Assembly: GCF_945859705.1 (NCBI RefSeq)
Contig: NC_079138.1
Coordinates: 1,860,001-1,924,000, forward strand
Reading direction: 5' to 3'
From: Episyrphus balteatus
Taxonomy: Eukaryota > Arthropoda > Insecta > Diptera > Syrphidae
Length of the DNA stretch: 64,000 nucleotides
Positions 45,501 to 56,117 of this stretch are shown here, in pieces. Both the position numbers and the translations under genes were made by a program. The notes beneath the pieces were generated by a model. It made no database searches and had not been told where the DNA came from. It saw only the letters and a program-made list of their open reading frames with translations. Each line of letters begins with the position of its first letter. Within the stretch, counting starts at the first letter, position 1.

Positions 45501-48500
45501 ACTTATTTGTATTTAAATATGAAAGACTAATACCTATCAATTTAAAAGCTGAAAAGTATGTACTTCGAAGAAAATGATTTCGATGTATTAAGCAGTTCAG
45601 ATCTCAATCTAATTGAAAATATCTAGTCAACTTTGAAACTTAAGATTGCCAAGAAGCCTTAAAAACTTTACTTATCTGGACCTGGAACAACGATACCTGT
45701 TTCGACATGGAAAAACCACTCAAAGTCAATTTCCCTGTTCTGTGCAGCTGTAATAAAAGCCAGAGGTGGTCAATTAAAGTACTAATTAAAGTACGTTGCT
45801 GAAGAAGCAATATAAAAAAAACCCTAACATAAATTATTTTTCTCTAATCCTAAAAACATGAGGCAGGTACTAAAAAAATACACTTGACCACGTATCAAGA
45901 AACGATTAAAACCACATAAGAAACAAATTCTCACTAAAAAATATAGGTGTATTTGACAAAAGTCGAAACAAATCATTAAAAAAAAATTCAAACTGTAAAT
46001 TAAGGTGCTTCAAAAAAAAAAGTGATTGAGATAAAAAAATCCTCCCGAAAACTTAACTCAAAAGGGTCTCTATTTTTTAGTTTCTTTATCATTTGCCATA
46101 GGAAAATATAATAAACTATTTATTTACAATTGTTTGTAGGTATTCACATTGTTTACTTACCCCATCGATTCAACCTCCATTTTTGAAGCATTTCCATTTG
46201 TAATGGAAGAACTGGGCTGGCCCGTTGAAGGTCCCCTAAAAATAAAACAAAAAAGATTAAGGAAAAGTGAAAATAAAGATTATGTAAGAAAAAACTAAAC
46301 TAAGAAGCGCTAAAAAGAAAACACATGCTTATTAATGAACCTCCATCAATTTTACAAAACACATGCTTATTAATAAACCTCCATCAATTTTACAAAGCAC
46401 ATTTTACTGTGTAACACTAAAAAAAATACATCGGTCAGAGATTTATTACGTTTATTACGTATTGCGAATTTTAACTATCATATGGTATTGAATAATATAT
46501 ATAAAGTTCAAAATATCTTCTTTCTAAAATACATTTATATGTCACACACATATTTTTTTACATTAATGGAAAGGTACATTAAATTTTTTGCAATAACTGA
46601 AGGTCAATAAAATAAAGCAGATTTTAGGGGTTCAGAAGTTCAGAATTTAAAAGGTTTCTTAGCCGAGTATTTTTTGAGTGTTACAGAGTTTTATTATTAT
46701 TATAATATTAGTTTAATATGAATAGATGAAAATAATTAATTACCCCATCCATCCAATTATGCTTTGATCTTTATCAGCCTCAGCTCTATTTTGAAAATGA
46801 AAAATAACCATTATTTAAAATTTTTTGTCTGACAGTTCATTAAATTATTTAAAATGAATTAAATTTTTATATTTTAAGCAAAGCATCTTTTTATTAAAAC
46901 TTTTTTTTTTGCAACTACTAATACCGATAAATTATTTCGTGATATTGTTCTATTTAATTCAAAGGGATAAAAATGGATTGAAATTTAAGTGAGCAGTAGA
47001 TTTCTGCTTAAGTTGACATATTATTTATTTCTTCAAAGCTGAAAATATGGAAATCTAGGAGTAATATCAATGAAAACGAAACTATTCAGTGTTTGTTTAT
47101 TCTTTTTGTTAGAAAGATTAAATTAGAAGGACTCAATTAAAGAAATAACAATGCAAATGATTTTTGACATCCTAAAGCACAAAAATCACAAATAAAAGTC
47201 ATAACAAGTTTCGATTCGAATGAACCCATTTTGTGTTAATATTATTTGAGTGTTCTTTCTTTGGAAATGGACACCTATTGGTGTTTTTTTTTTTTTAATA
47301 AATTATCAATATTCGGTATTTTTACTAAGATAGTTTTCTTGTAACTTAAAAAAAAAATTGTAGATAATAAAAATAACAAATTATTGTTACAGCTAAAAAA
47401 TTAAAATAACAAAACTATTATTTACCCCATTGCGTCTGCTAGAAGATATTCCCCTTCGATTTTAGGAGATGAGCTTCGTGATTTCGATCTCGTTTTCGAT
47501 CGGGATCTTGATTTTTCTGACCTAATAAAAAAAAAATATATTATTTATTAATGAAATATAAGAACATTAACTTAAACTTTTATTAAACTAGTTGAATTAA
47601 GTGACTTATCAAATACTACTCGTATAGAGTAGTATTATAACATTATTTTTCTATAATTTAATATGAATACTATTACAAAACATTACTTACCCCATTATGT
47701 CCACCGAGGCTGATGTATTTTCGCTGCTTCCCTCAGGACATTCACGGGATCTATTTTGAAAAAAAAAAAAAAAAACAAAATCAATTAAATCTTCAAATTT
47801 AAATTAAGAATAGAGAATGCAATAAAACTGCTTTGAAATTAGTATGAGATATGGATCTACTCAAGTCGATAAAAAGAGGTAAAAAAAATACATCTTGTTT
47901 AGTACTATGATGAATTTGTTCTCTTTTATCTGCCCACATTCTAAAGGGCCTATTGTATTTTTTATTTGTCCTAGCTATCTGCATATTCTGTAGGAATATA
48001 ACAATTTAATAATTGGACAAGAAAATTTTGAACTATACCTAGTCAACAATTAACTATAATTTAATTTTCAGAAAGGAAAGCATGGAAATTTTTAAATTTA
48101 AGAATTTCCTTTTTTTGCACAATTCATTTTCCTAACCAAAGATAAAAATTCTATTGTAAAAGGCACGAGCTTTAATGATTTGAGTTCAGTTCCACAAAGA
48201 TAAAATACAATTGGCACTAAACTATTGTAAAATAAAAGCGTTAAATTTTTCTGAACCATTTTGTGACCCAAATTTTAACAAATTTAGTAGTATTTTGAGC
48301 TAAATTTAAAAAAAAATACATCAAGTATTATTTCAATGCTCCATGCATTTCTTATGCGATAAAAACAATTGCTGCATTAAAACTTTTCACTTCTATTTGA
48401 AATGATAAGAAAATAAATTTGCCCAAAAAATGCAAAAGGACGATAATAATTATCTGGCAAAAAATTTCAAACGATTAAGTAAATTGTTAAATCGATTTAT

Positions 48501-51500
48501 TATTTAAAGCCCAGTAAGATTAGACTTTTTATTTCGATTAATTCAGACAAAGCTGGAAATGATTTTAATTTATTTTGAAAATCTCTAATAAAAAAAACGA
48601 ATTCTGAGATTCGCATAACTTTTGAGGGACAAAAAACCGTTACATTTTAGCACTTTTTTCATCTTTGGGTCATAACTCCTGAAAAATAACTCGCACAGAA
48701 AATTATTGTTTACCGAATTTAAAGAATATTAACTTTGAAAGTAGAAAAATTCGAAAAAAAAATATTAGGTACTAATGAAAAAAAAAACAGCAAATTCAGA
48801 GCTAAATTTGGTATTTTGAGTTTACCAATATTGTTCTGAACATTTTTCAGAAATGACAAAATTCAAAAACTCGTTAAAAAAATCCAATCAAATGAAAAAT
48901 GTTCATAAAAAAATTTAAATTAAAATTTAATACAAATGTTATTTGTTGTTTATTAGAAATTTCAATTTAACGAGCTTCTGCTTTGGCTTATTTAAAGAAA
49001 AAAAAAAAATATATAAAAATCGATTTAAAAGCTATTTTTTGTTCAACAAAAATCATGATCGACACGTAAGTAAATCGCATCGAGATCGATTTTAATTCGA
49101 TTTTTTTCTAGCTTCGTAAGAGAACAAGAAATTATCATAAACAATCAAAATATTGAAAAAGTAACTGAAATAAAATATTTACATGTAATCAATTCGACGA
49201 AAATTAAGCCTCGATGCACAAATTAATGACTTATGTAAAAAATATCAAAAAAAAAAAACTTAGTTTCTTTTTTTAAAAAGGCAAATAATGCCAAATAAAT
49301 GATATTAAAAAAAAGTTGAAAAAAAATCACAATTTTTAACACACATGACACAGTCAGTCCAAGGAATCACAGAAAACTATCTTAAATCTTTGCACCTATT
49401 CAGCGGAGACACAATGGACAAGATTGGAAAGAACATAACAATACCATGTTATGAAAAAATAAAAAAGTGTGTGTAAAGGGAACTTAGGTATACAAATCAA
49501 TATGCCACGAAATTCTCTTTTGTTTTAGATACAGATCACATATTTGTATGTGTTTGAAATTGGATATTGGATATATTTCTATAGAATTCCAGTCTATTGT
49601 CATAGAGAGTGGGATCGTGGAAGTTAAGAGAGTGGCATTGATGTAGAGTTTTGAAAGTAAAACAGAAATGAAGAGAGTGGCATTGATGTATTTCATCATT
49701 TTTCTTAGAGGAAGCGAATTATTGAAAACACTTGTGAGAAGGAATGGATCGAAAAACGGTGAGAAGTGAAAAGGTAGGGTTGGCGTTTCCAAGAATTTTA
49801 TATGTTCAGTTTTGGATATATGTATGTTTTTTAAACAAAATCATGCCGTTTTGAGGAAGAGAGTGGGCAAAGGGATGAATTCTTTGGAATGGAAGGGTTA
49901 ATGTCGTTGACTCATCAGAAAATATAAAAAAGGAATAATATGGTATACCTACATATATAAGAAAGAATTTTTATTGCTGGAAAAAGATTGGAAATCGTGG
50001 AAATGAACGATGTTTTGGCTTTCTTAACTCGAATGATCATTTAAAAGAAATCTTTATTTAAAAATCGTTGAAAAATATTAGGTTTTTGTGTCTAATTTAC
50101 AACTTACAGTAATTTGATGCAAAGATTTGTATAGATAGCTTTTCTACAAATAAATACCAACGTTTAATTCTTGTGAGAAATCGATAGTTTTTAAGATATA
50201 AATTAAAAACCGAAGAAATATAGGTAAATTCAAAATCAAAATTCTACAATCAGAGGCTAATCGTCATTATAAATGCATGTGTTAGTATGTAGGTAGTTAG
50301 TAAAAAATAACTGAGTCTTACTGCACAGGAATATTGTAACAACGAGGGTTGTAAGAAATCAATTTCTTTTTAATGCATTTGCCAAATAGTCAAAATTATA
50401 CGAAATTGGCCTAATAATTAAAAAAAAAATAATAAATGCAGTAGGTATGTTTTTATTTGCAATATTTTTAGGGTAGGTATTCAATATTCATGTAACGATA
50501 TAATTTTCCACTTTGTAGAAAAATATGTATATGTATATGCTTTGTATGACAGCAGGAGTAACAAAGCTTGATAGAATTAGAAGTACGAAGATCCGAGGAA
50601 GCCTTCATGTTAAAAACACCATCTCCCAAAAAATTGAACACGACCGACTCAGTTGGTATTGCCATGTTCAAAGGAGAGATCCTGAGAACCCCGTCAAAAA
50701 AGCAATATCATACAACGTTCCAACACGAAATAGAAAGAAAGGTAGGCCTAAAAACTCCTGGTACAAGCAAATGCAAAACCACCAGCATTCAGTTGGCCTT
50801 AGAAATGGAACAATACAAAACCGGGAGGCTTGCCGCCGATTTCTGAGGTCAACCCGGCGAACCCCACAGGCGGATCACTAGTGTGAAGCAGTTACGTGGG
50901 ATAGTTATGATCCCCTCGACATCGAGATCATAACAGCGCCGAGAAAAAGAAAGAAGAAAAATATGTATAAATTTCCGCAAATGATTTACATGAACACCCC
51001 ACAAGAAATATTTGCGTAAACGTGGAAAAAACAGCTGATGTTTGTTAAGCATCAAATTGAACTTATAAAATTTTCCAATTTACAAAATAAAGTCAAATCG
51101 ATTTTGATGATAGAGAATGCGAAAAAAGTGGGCCTCGCAATTCTATCTATCTATATCTATCTTGATGTAGATACCTAAAGCCTACACTACAAGAACGATT
51201 TTCTTCAAACTTGGTAGTTAAGAGTTAAATAATGGGGCTTTCGATTGGTTAATTTATATTTTAATCTATAAATTGAATATTTTCGTGGCGAATCGAATAC
51301 ATTTTCAGATAGATTTGCTATACCTTTATAATATAGTATTGGTATATATTTGCGACTGTAAACCAGGCAGCGGCCGCAGTTGCCAAATAATATTGACTCG
51401 AATGTTTATTTTATTTTGTCGGAAGATGATCTGGACTAATAAATTAATTCACTTAAAGTCCAGATATGGAAAATTGATCTAAGATCAAAAAATAAATCTT

Positions 51501-51906
51501 TTTTTTTACCAATCGAAGGCAAAAACGTGTCAAAATCAGTACTTTTAGTACTTTTTGTACTAAACGAAAACCCATAAGATTCTCTAGATGCAAAACTATT
51601 TTGATCAAAAAAATATGTGAACATATGAAGTTTTACTTTTGATATAGAAAAAATATTTTTGAAGACCGTTCTTAAAAAAAAAGTACCTACTATAAAACCG
51701 TTTTTTTGATATCTGACCAATTAACTGATTTCAACGAATTTTTTATAATTTTACTTTAAAAAATAAAATATAAGAAAAAAAATAATTTTCCAATTTTTTT
51801 TAATATTTATAATTTTTTTAATCAATAGATATTAATACTAAAAATTATTACTCACCCCATAAAATCATGCAGCAAATTTTCTTGACATGTGCTCTCATCG
51901 GACGAT
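42465..51906 (-). CDS. Nine-exon gene, 3' part: serine-rich acidic protein of unknown family
   Basis: Nine exons on the minus strand (51856-51906, 47691-47750, 47426-47521, 46744-46785, 46161-46235, 44727-44786, 44085-44135, 43425-43484, 42465-42585) join in one open frame. Every intron is in phase 2, and every internal exon is a multiple of three (51, 60, 96, 42, 75, 60, 51, 60 bases), so any of them could be skipped without a shift. The product is about 205 residues here plus an unknown N-terminus. It is rich in Ser, Glu, Asp and Gly, with an RS-repeat exon and an acidic 'MDEEEDV' stretch. The C-terminus (IFYHLKPTMESFEEDIFSIN) is the only part that looks folded; it faintly recalls a BESS-type C-terminal motif, but I would not assign it. 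The first five exons look like duplicates of one cassette. The 5' end and start codon are not found. Introns host a Tc1 relic (45.2-45.8 kb) and a non-LTR 3' end (50.5-50.9 kb). Confidence 0.7.
42695..42802 (-). CDS. Alternative or foreign-phase exon (108 bp)
   Basis: Acceptor 'gatcaccacag' and donor 'acacag/gtaaaa' bound 108 bases. Read in the phase of the surrounding gene it gives SEMRGFDDSVSSSN and then a stop, i.e. an alternative C-terminus. Read one base later it is fully open: KCVDLMIRFPLPIETKYNLY then TWDGKITAHNSLLDT. The second reading looks like a normal folded protein but would need phase-1 neighbours that I do not see. It may be an alternative terminal exon or a leftover of another gene. 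Confidence 0.35.
43425..43484 (-). CDS. Exon 8 of the nine-exon gene (60 bp)
   Basis: Acceptor 'ttttttttcag', donor 'gaag/gtaaga'. Encodes VPMQPSTSGGKQAESKLGG with split Ser codons at both ends; a disordered, low-complexity segment. Confidence 0.7.
44085..44135 (-). CDS. Exon 7 of the nine-exon gene (51 bp)
   Basis: Acceptor 'tatactttcag', donor 'ccaag/gtaaga'. Encodes LVIAELDAILDSYSSP, a short amphipathic helix-like piece, preceded by a Met made across the junction (AT/G). Confidence 0.7.
44727..44786 (-). CDS. Exon 6 of the nine-exon gene (60 bp)
   Basis: Acceptor 'tttatttatag', donor 'agagat/gtaagta' (near-consensus). Encodes LKPSQGKVAMDEEEDVGRE. The acidic run is the most charged part of the protein. 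Confidence 0.7.
45195..45790 (+). pseudogene. Tc1-like transposase relic
   Basis: Lies in an intron, opposite to the host gene. Recognisable blocks in order are NNVIFSERSKYEIV (family 'vlFSDEskfeif', second catalytic region), SSDLNLIENI (family 'SPDLNPIENLW', with the DD34D/E environment) and the C-terminal AVIKARGGQLKY (family 'vikakGG.tkY'). Stop codons and frameshifts throughout. The inverted termini were not identified. Confidence 0.75.
46161..46235 (-). CDS. Exon 5 of the nine-exon gene (75 bp)
   Basis: Acceptor 'ttatttttag', donor 'ATGGG/gtaagt'. Encodes GPSTGQPSSSITNGNASKME then VESM, with Gly codons split at both junctions. Shares the …MG ending with exons 1-4. Confidence 0.7.
46236..46420 (-). 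repeat. Small tandem duplication inside the intron
   Basis: 'acacatgcttattaa' plus 'aacctccatcaattttacaaa' occurs twice in tandem (about 46321 and 46361), a 40-base direct repeat. Confidence 0.85.
46744..46785 (-). CDS. Exon 4 of the nine-exon gene (42 bp)
   Basis: The shortest cassette. Acceptor 'tttcaaaatag', donor 'ATGGG/gtaatt' (weaker than the rest). Encodes AEADKDQSIIGWM. Confidence 0.65.
47426..47521 (-). CDS. Exon 3 of the nine-exon gene, RS repeat (96 bp)
   Basis: Acceptor 'ttattag', donor 'ATGGG/gtaaat'. Encodes SEKSRSRSKTRSKSRSSSP then KIEGEYLLADAM. The Arg/Ser alternation resembles RS domains of splicing regulators, which are phosphorylated and mediate protein contacts; here it is one short run only. 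Confidence 0.7.
47691..47750 (-). CDS. Exon 2 of the nine-exon gene (60 bp)
   Basis: Acceptor 'tttcaaaatag', donor 'ATGGG/gtaagt'. Encodes SRECPEGSSENTSASVDIM with split Gly codons. Confidence 0.7.
47760..50520. other. Long intron sequence, no further gene seen
   Basis: A/T-rich DNA between exons 1 and 2. No further cassette with the shared ending was found. A 'gagagtggcattgatgta' sequence is duplicated at about 49628 and 49673. Confidence 0.5.
50530..50945 (+). mobile_element. Non-LTR retrotransposon 3' end (inactive)
   Basis: The frame from 50525 encodes TKLDRIRSTKIRGSLHVKN, LSWYCHVQRRDPENPVKKA, RNRKKGRPKNSWYKQM: the typical post-RT tail ('RLRWYGHVQRM ... RKRGRPKxxW') of endonuclease/RT non-LTR elements. 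Later parts continue in the adjacent frame (RLAADF) and end with 'cagcgccgagaaaaagaaag', an A/G-rich tail. It sits inside an intron of the opposite-strand gene. The upstream RT domain is missing, so it is 5'-truncated. Confidence 0.8.
51103..51230 (+). repeat. Partial copy of the dispersed GTCT-type repeat
   Basis: 'atagagaatgcgaaaaaagt' and 'gcctacactacaagaacg' match the start of 4317-5226, with a TATC run replacing the GTCT run. Confidence 0.65.
51856..51906 (-). CDS. Exon 1 found of the nine-exon gene (51 bp)
   Basis: Acceptor 'tttcaaaatag', donor 'ATGGG/gtgagt'. Encodes SSDESTCQENLLHDFM. It begins with a split codon, so at least one more exon lies further upstream (higher coordinates). 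Confidence 0.65.
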
Positions 51907-52104
51907 CTATTTTGAAAAAAAAGACAAACAATTAATTGTTTATTATTAATTCAATTTAGGTAATTCTGTTGCTAAGTTAAAAGCAAATAAACTTGTATAT
52001 TCAATCATTTTAACCTGCTATATAGGGCAAGAACATATGTACATTATGTACTATGTATTTGTACTAGTTAAAAGTGTTAAAAAATAGATATTTTAATAAA
52101 ATTC

Positions 52105-52205
52105 ATTACGATGGTGGAGAAGTAAAAAAAAATGAATTTTTTTCACTGTATATCGAGCTAGGGCCCAAACATATAGATGGATTTGCTTGAAACTTGGTAC
52201 AGAAG
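52105..52205 (+). repeat. Partial copy of the dispersed GTCT-type repeat
   Basis: 'attacgatggtggagaa', 'gagctagggcccaaac' and 'gaaacttggtaca' follow the same order as in 4317-4470 but the microsatellite is absent. Confidence 0.5.
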
Positions 52206-53448
52206 ATTTTTTATTTTGATTTTTAAGACCCGAAATGTCAAGAAATCACTTGACGTAATAGCTAGTACTAAACCTTATTGACTGTTCAAGGAGTTAGTGA
52301 AGAAGCGCTAAGAAATTGGAATTTATCCGTTCTTGTCACAATGAAGAACCTACATACCTGATTATAATGCCATAAATTATAATTAGACAAGAAACCCAAT
52401 AATAAAACAAAAGGTCTTCTAAACAAAAGTTTTGCGGTTTTCTTCAAGATATAACTCGATTCCCTCTCGTCATTGATACAAATTAACTGTGGAAAACCCT
52501 AAAAGGCTACCTACCTGACAAAACAAAACCGCATGCCGCACTCAAACAAAAACACCCTAATTTTAATTGTATTTAAACCAAAGATCCTCAACAAAGAATA
52601 CACTTTTAGCATCGTAATACAGATCCCTTTATAAAAAAAAACTGTTTACATAATAGTAAACACCCTAAGAACTGGACAGCAACAAGCGAAGCCACCAGCA
52701 TTGCAGGTCATTCGTGTCGATGAGTTGTTATGCAATGTTCTTATATTTACGTATATACTTTACATTAGATTCTTAGATAAAATACTCGACTAGAAATACA
52801 GCATTTAAATTATATCCATTACTTGTTTCAATTTTTCTTGTCCATGCTGAACTTTTTTAAAGTTCCTGCAGCCTAATTACTCTGATATAAAATCTTTTGA
52901 TTTCTGCAAACGACTGAAAAATAATTTACACCAGAACCAGATTTTTTTTTTGTATTAAAAAAAACTACCTGCTTGAGAAATCACGATGTCTATTCAAATA
53001 TAAACGGTGACAGCAACAAACTAAATACAAAAATAAGTACATATTGTACCCATAAATTTTCATGATCCATAAACAACTTGCATTTCCTTTGGAATTAATT
53101 GTTTTCTTATTATTGATTTTTAAAAACAGACGACGAGTTAAATGCGTTAAACAATAATTAACATAGGGACACTCATTCTAAGAAATTAAAAAAATACATA
53201 ATTCCACACAATGAGCGCCAACTGATTACAGATTACAGAGCCTTCCCATCAGTGAATAAAAAATAAATACATAAGATCCAAAGTCCACGATACAGGTAAA
53301 ATATTGTAGGTATACCAAAAATAGATGACCAAAAAATTTCATTAAATTCTTTGCATTAAATCCTTTTTCAATTGCAAGAACTAGTTTTGTGAATTCAGGA
53401 TGTTTTCAATATAATTTTGAATCTTTTTGAGTATCTTTTTGGGTAGTG
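52206..53448. other. No gene confirmed
   Basis: A/T-rich. Donor-like sites at about 52509 and 52970 were tested as minus-strand exons but give no convincing frame. Confidence 0.4.
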
Positions 53449-53452
53449 TTCA

Positions 53453-53618
53453 TTGACAAATAGCGTCATCTTTATCCCAATCAGTACTTTGCATTTGGAC
53501 AATAATTTTTTTTAAATATTCCCACGCCTCTTTCCCCCCCAGATACCGCACGCGCTGGGGTCCATTTCCACCGAGTACGAAGTCATTTGCGGATGATTTA
53601 TCGTATCGGCACTTTTTA
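53453..53618 (-). CDS. Unidentified exon or ORF, possible 5' part of the nine-exon gene
   Basis: After 'cactaaaaag' on the minus strand the frame reads CRYDKSSANDFVLGGNGPQ, RVRYLGGKEAWEYLKK and IIVQMQSTDWDKDDAICQ, then TGA. Composition is clearly protein-like and it contains a GC-richer core. A weak donor (gtatct) after QRV would leave a phase-2 end that fits the exon at 51856-51906, but then the strong downstream half would be intronic. The alternatives are a terminal exon of a separate gene or an ORF starting at the ATG at 53647. Family not recognised. Confidence 0.4.
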
Positions 53619-53649
53619 GTGTTTTTTGAAGGCAAACACAAATTCAAAA

Positions 53650-54125
53650 GAATTAATAAGTAAAGAGAATGGTGATACGAATATCAAAGCAAGGTCAAAG
53701 ATTGGGACTGCTTAGTAAAAGCATTTATTATATCGATGCAAAAAATGTTATGTTTAATTTTCAGAAAGTAACATTTTTAAACAAATATGTTTTAATAGTC
53801 AGTGTTGAGAAAATATAATTCAATATACAAAAAAAAAAAATACATAAAAGGTACCTAAAAGAAAATATAGGCACATGTATGTATCAATTGTTATAATATA
53901 AGAGTAGTTCCTTATATTGTTTTTACTTTTTTAAGAAATTACTAGAAAAACAAAATCAATTTCATATCTCAGCATAATTTTGCAGTAATTTAAAGAAGAA
54001 ACTAACTGAGCTCCTTATAAAAGAAAAAGCTGAATTAAAATTACAGTTAAATCAACCTTTAATAACGGATAGGTACACACATTTATTTAAAACTTTATAA
54101 CATAAAATGGCAGTAAATATTCAAA
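53650..54125. other. No gene seen
   Basis: A/T-rich spacer. Confidence 0.5.
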
Positions 54126-54129
54126 TATA

Positions 54130-55095
54130 TTAATATAAATAAATAATACATAATATCTTATTCAGAATTTTCTTACTTCCAAAATGTCTTGTTTGTTTAC
54201 ACAAGTTTGCCATATTTTATACGCAAATGTTCCCAAACTAGATAACTTATTACAGTTTGAGAGATTATAAGAAACAAATCCAGGAATTATTCCTTCATAT
54301 AAAATTCACTCATTCCGTTATTCCTTTTTTTTTTTTGCTCTAATAACTTCTTAGCTTTGCTTGAACAACTTCAAAAGTTTGTTGCAGCAAGCCTGCAGCT
54401 ACCGATGAAATGAACATTGTGAAATTTTCTTTGAACATATCTGGATGTTTTAAAAGATGATATTTTGTTTCATCATTAAAATCAATCTGTCATTCATCGC
54501 ACCTCTTAGCTCAGATATTCCAGCTCCAGCGAATATCCTAATATCTCCTTTGCGGTGCATGCGTTCAAGTCCATTATTCAGACTTGTATAACTTGAAAAC
54601 AAAATTGAAGAAAATACTTTTAAGAGAATTATCTTAATCAACTTACTGTCTTCTTTTAGGTGGCAGGACATTATCAGTTTATGTCCGTATGTGAACTTTT
54701 CCTATTGGAGTCACAAAAAATCCAACTACAGCGCTACTCAAGGAGGGTGCAAGAACTTTTCTCTACATCGAGTTCAATAGACCACGTCTTCTTGATTCTT
54801 CGTACAACTCAAATCTTAAGTTGCAATTAACCATAACCATGGACCGAGACATGGAACTAAAATTACCCTTGTACAATGTACATGTCTAAGAAGATACATT
54901 TAAATAGAGAAGCTGTTAATTTATAAGAATGAAAAATACCTTTTTTTTTTTTAAAAATAATAATATCTTAAAACCTCTCCCGGCTTCCATGTTCTCGCTT
55001 GGACATTGAGTTTTAGACAATCCAATTGATGAATTATTAGAAAAGCTGTAGCACTCGAAAATCCACCAAAAAATATTCAAGATATTCGAGACTCT
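54130..55095 (-). pseudogene. Mitochondrial dicarboxylate carrier pseudogene, copy 2 (inverted)
   Basis: On the minus strand: FFGGFSSATAF, then KLNVQARTWK and an apparent intron. FELYEESRRRGLLNS follows, then VVGFFVTPIGKVHIRT. A second intron with a good gtaagt donor (about 54600-54652) precedes LYKSLNNGLERMHRKGDIRI and FAGAGISELRGAMN. KHPDMFKENFTMFISSVAAG comes next and a short 3' remnant near 54205-54250. Stops (for example after LNSM) and shifts inactivate it. It has an intron that copy 1 has lost. The match with copy 1 extends beyond the coding end ('acaagacattttggaagta'), so this is an inverted segmental duplicate, not a processed copy. Confidence 0.85.
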
Positions 55096-55282
55096 TCATT
55101 TTCTTTGTCATCCATTTAAAAACTCTTGGATTCAGATAAAATAAAATGACCTGAGTCATTTTGACAACAATTGATCTGTGATAAGAAGTGATATTAGGCT
55201 TGAGTTTTGTTGTCCAATAAGTGTGTGTTTTATTTAAAATAATGTAAATTTCAAAATTCAAAAAAATAATAAATATTAACCC

Positions 55283-55316
55283 CTGAAGAAGCTGGAAAAG
55301 ATCAGCGAAACGTTGG
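55283..55316 (+). other. Retroelement-like 'CTGAAGA-stem-GAAAC' motif
   Basis: CTGAAGA, a GCTG/CAGC stem and GAAAC GTTGGG occur in a row. The pattern resembles the core of hammerhead-like or 3'-end motifs carried by some retroelements, but the flanking stems I and III are not evident, so self-cleavage is not claimed. Confidence 0.25.
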
Positions 55317-55809
55317 GTAAAATATGAATTATTTTTTATTTAATAAATAGCGTCTACGAAACTGATCATTTAAGCCCAAACATCAAATAATATACGGTCA
55401 ATTTATATAATCGCGAAGCAAGCGATCCTTAAAATAGTATTTAACTTTAATTTCGAATACAAAATTAGATAGATAAACGAGATATTGAAGATTTTCTGTT
55501 GAAAAATGTTCAGTTGCTTGACTTGCTTCGATTCGAAAAAACCTAGAACACTAAATTTAGCAGCATAGTGTATGCAAAAATCACTGGCCATCTTTTCCCT
55601 TTCAACCAATCATTAAAAATATTGGTCCTCCAGTTTTTTAGTTGGATACATAATACCGCTGATTCCATTTGGGACCGTTTTTTGGCTTAAAAAGATCAAG
55701 AATTTGTTGAAACGCGTTTAACAAATAGCCGATTTGCAAATACATGCCTTATACGATTTCGATTTAACTTTAGTTATATCGATGGGACAAAACTATTCAT
55801 TTTTCTTGA

Positions 55810-55983
55810 AATTTTCAAAAAGCAAAGAACACTCGAAGGGGCCCAATAGACCTTAAAGGTCACAGCGCAACTTCCCCCCACATAGATTCATTCATTCAAG
55901 TTCTTGAAAAGAAATTTTGTTTCACAGAAGAAGTATTTTCATTTGCGAGTTTTCATGACAACGGCAACCATATCGCACAGTAG
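55810..55983 (+). pseudogene. Coding-like ORF without ATG, 57 codons
   Basis: The frame includes GPIDLKGHSATSPHIDSFIQ, VLEKKFCFTEEVFSFASFHD and ends at TAG. Balanced composition in an otherwise A/T-rich region suggests a gene fragment. Not assigned. Confidence 0.25.
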
Positions 55984-56117
55984 ACTCAAAAACAAAACCA
56001 AATTTATTATGTTTTGAAGTTTCAAAAAGTATGTAGGTACCTAGATCGACACAAACTGCTATTTTTCAAAGTAGGTATTTTAAATCGCAGTGTCATAGAG
56101 AGAAAAATATTTGTTTA

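Noticed and set aside
50468..50671. Minus-strand 67-codon ORF
   Set aside because: Antisense shadow of the non-LTR retrotransposon tail.
42465..51906. Assignment to the aphid bicycle effector family
   Set aside because: Mini-exons in phase 2 fit, but there are no paired Cys-Tyr-Cys motifs and no signal peptide exon was found.
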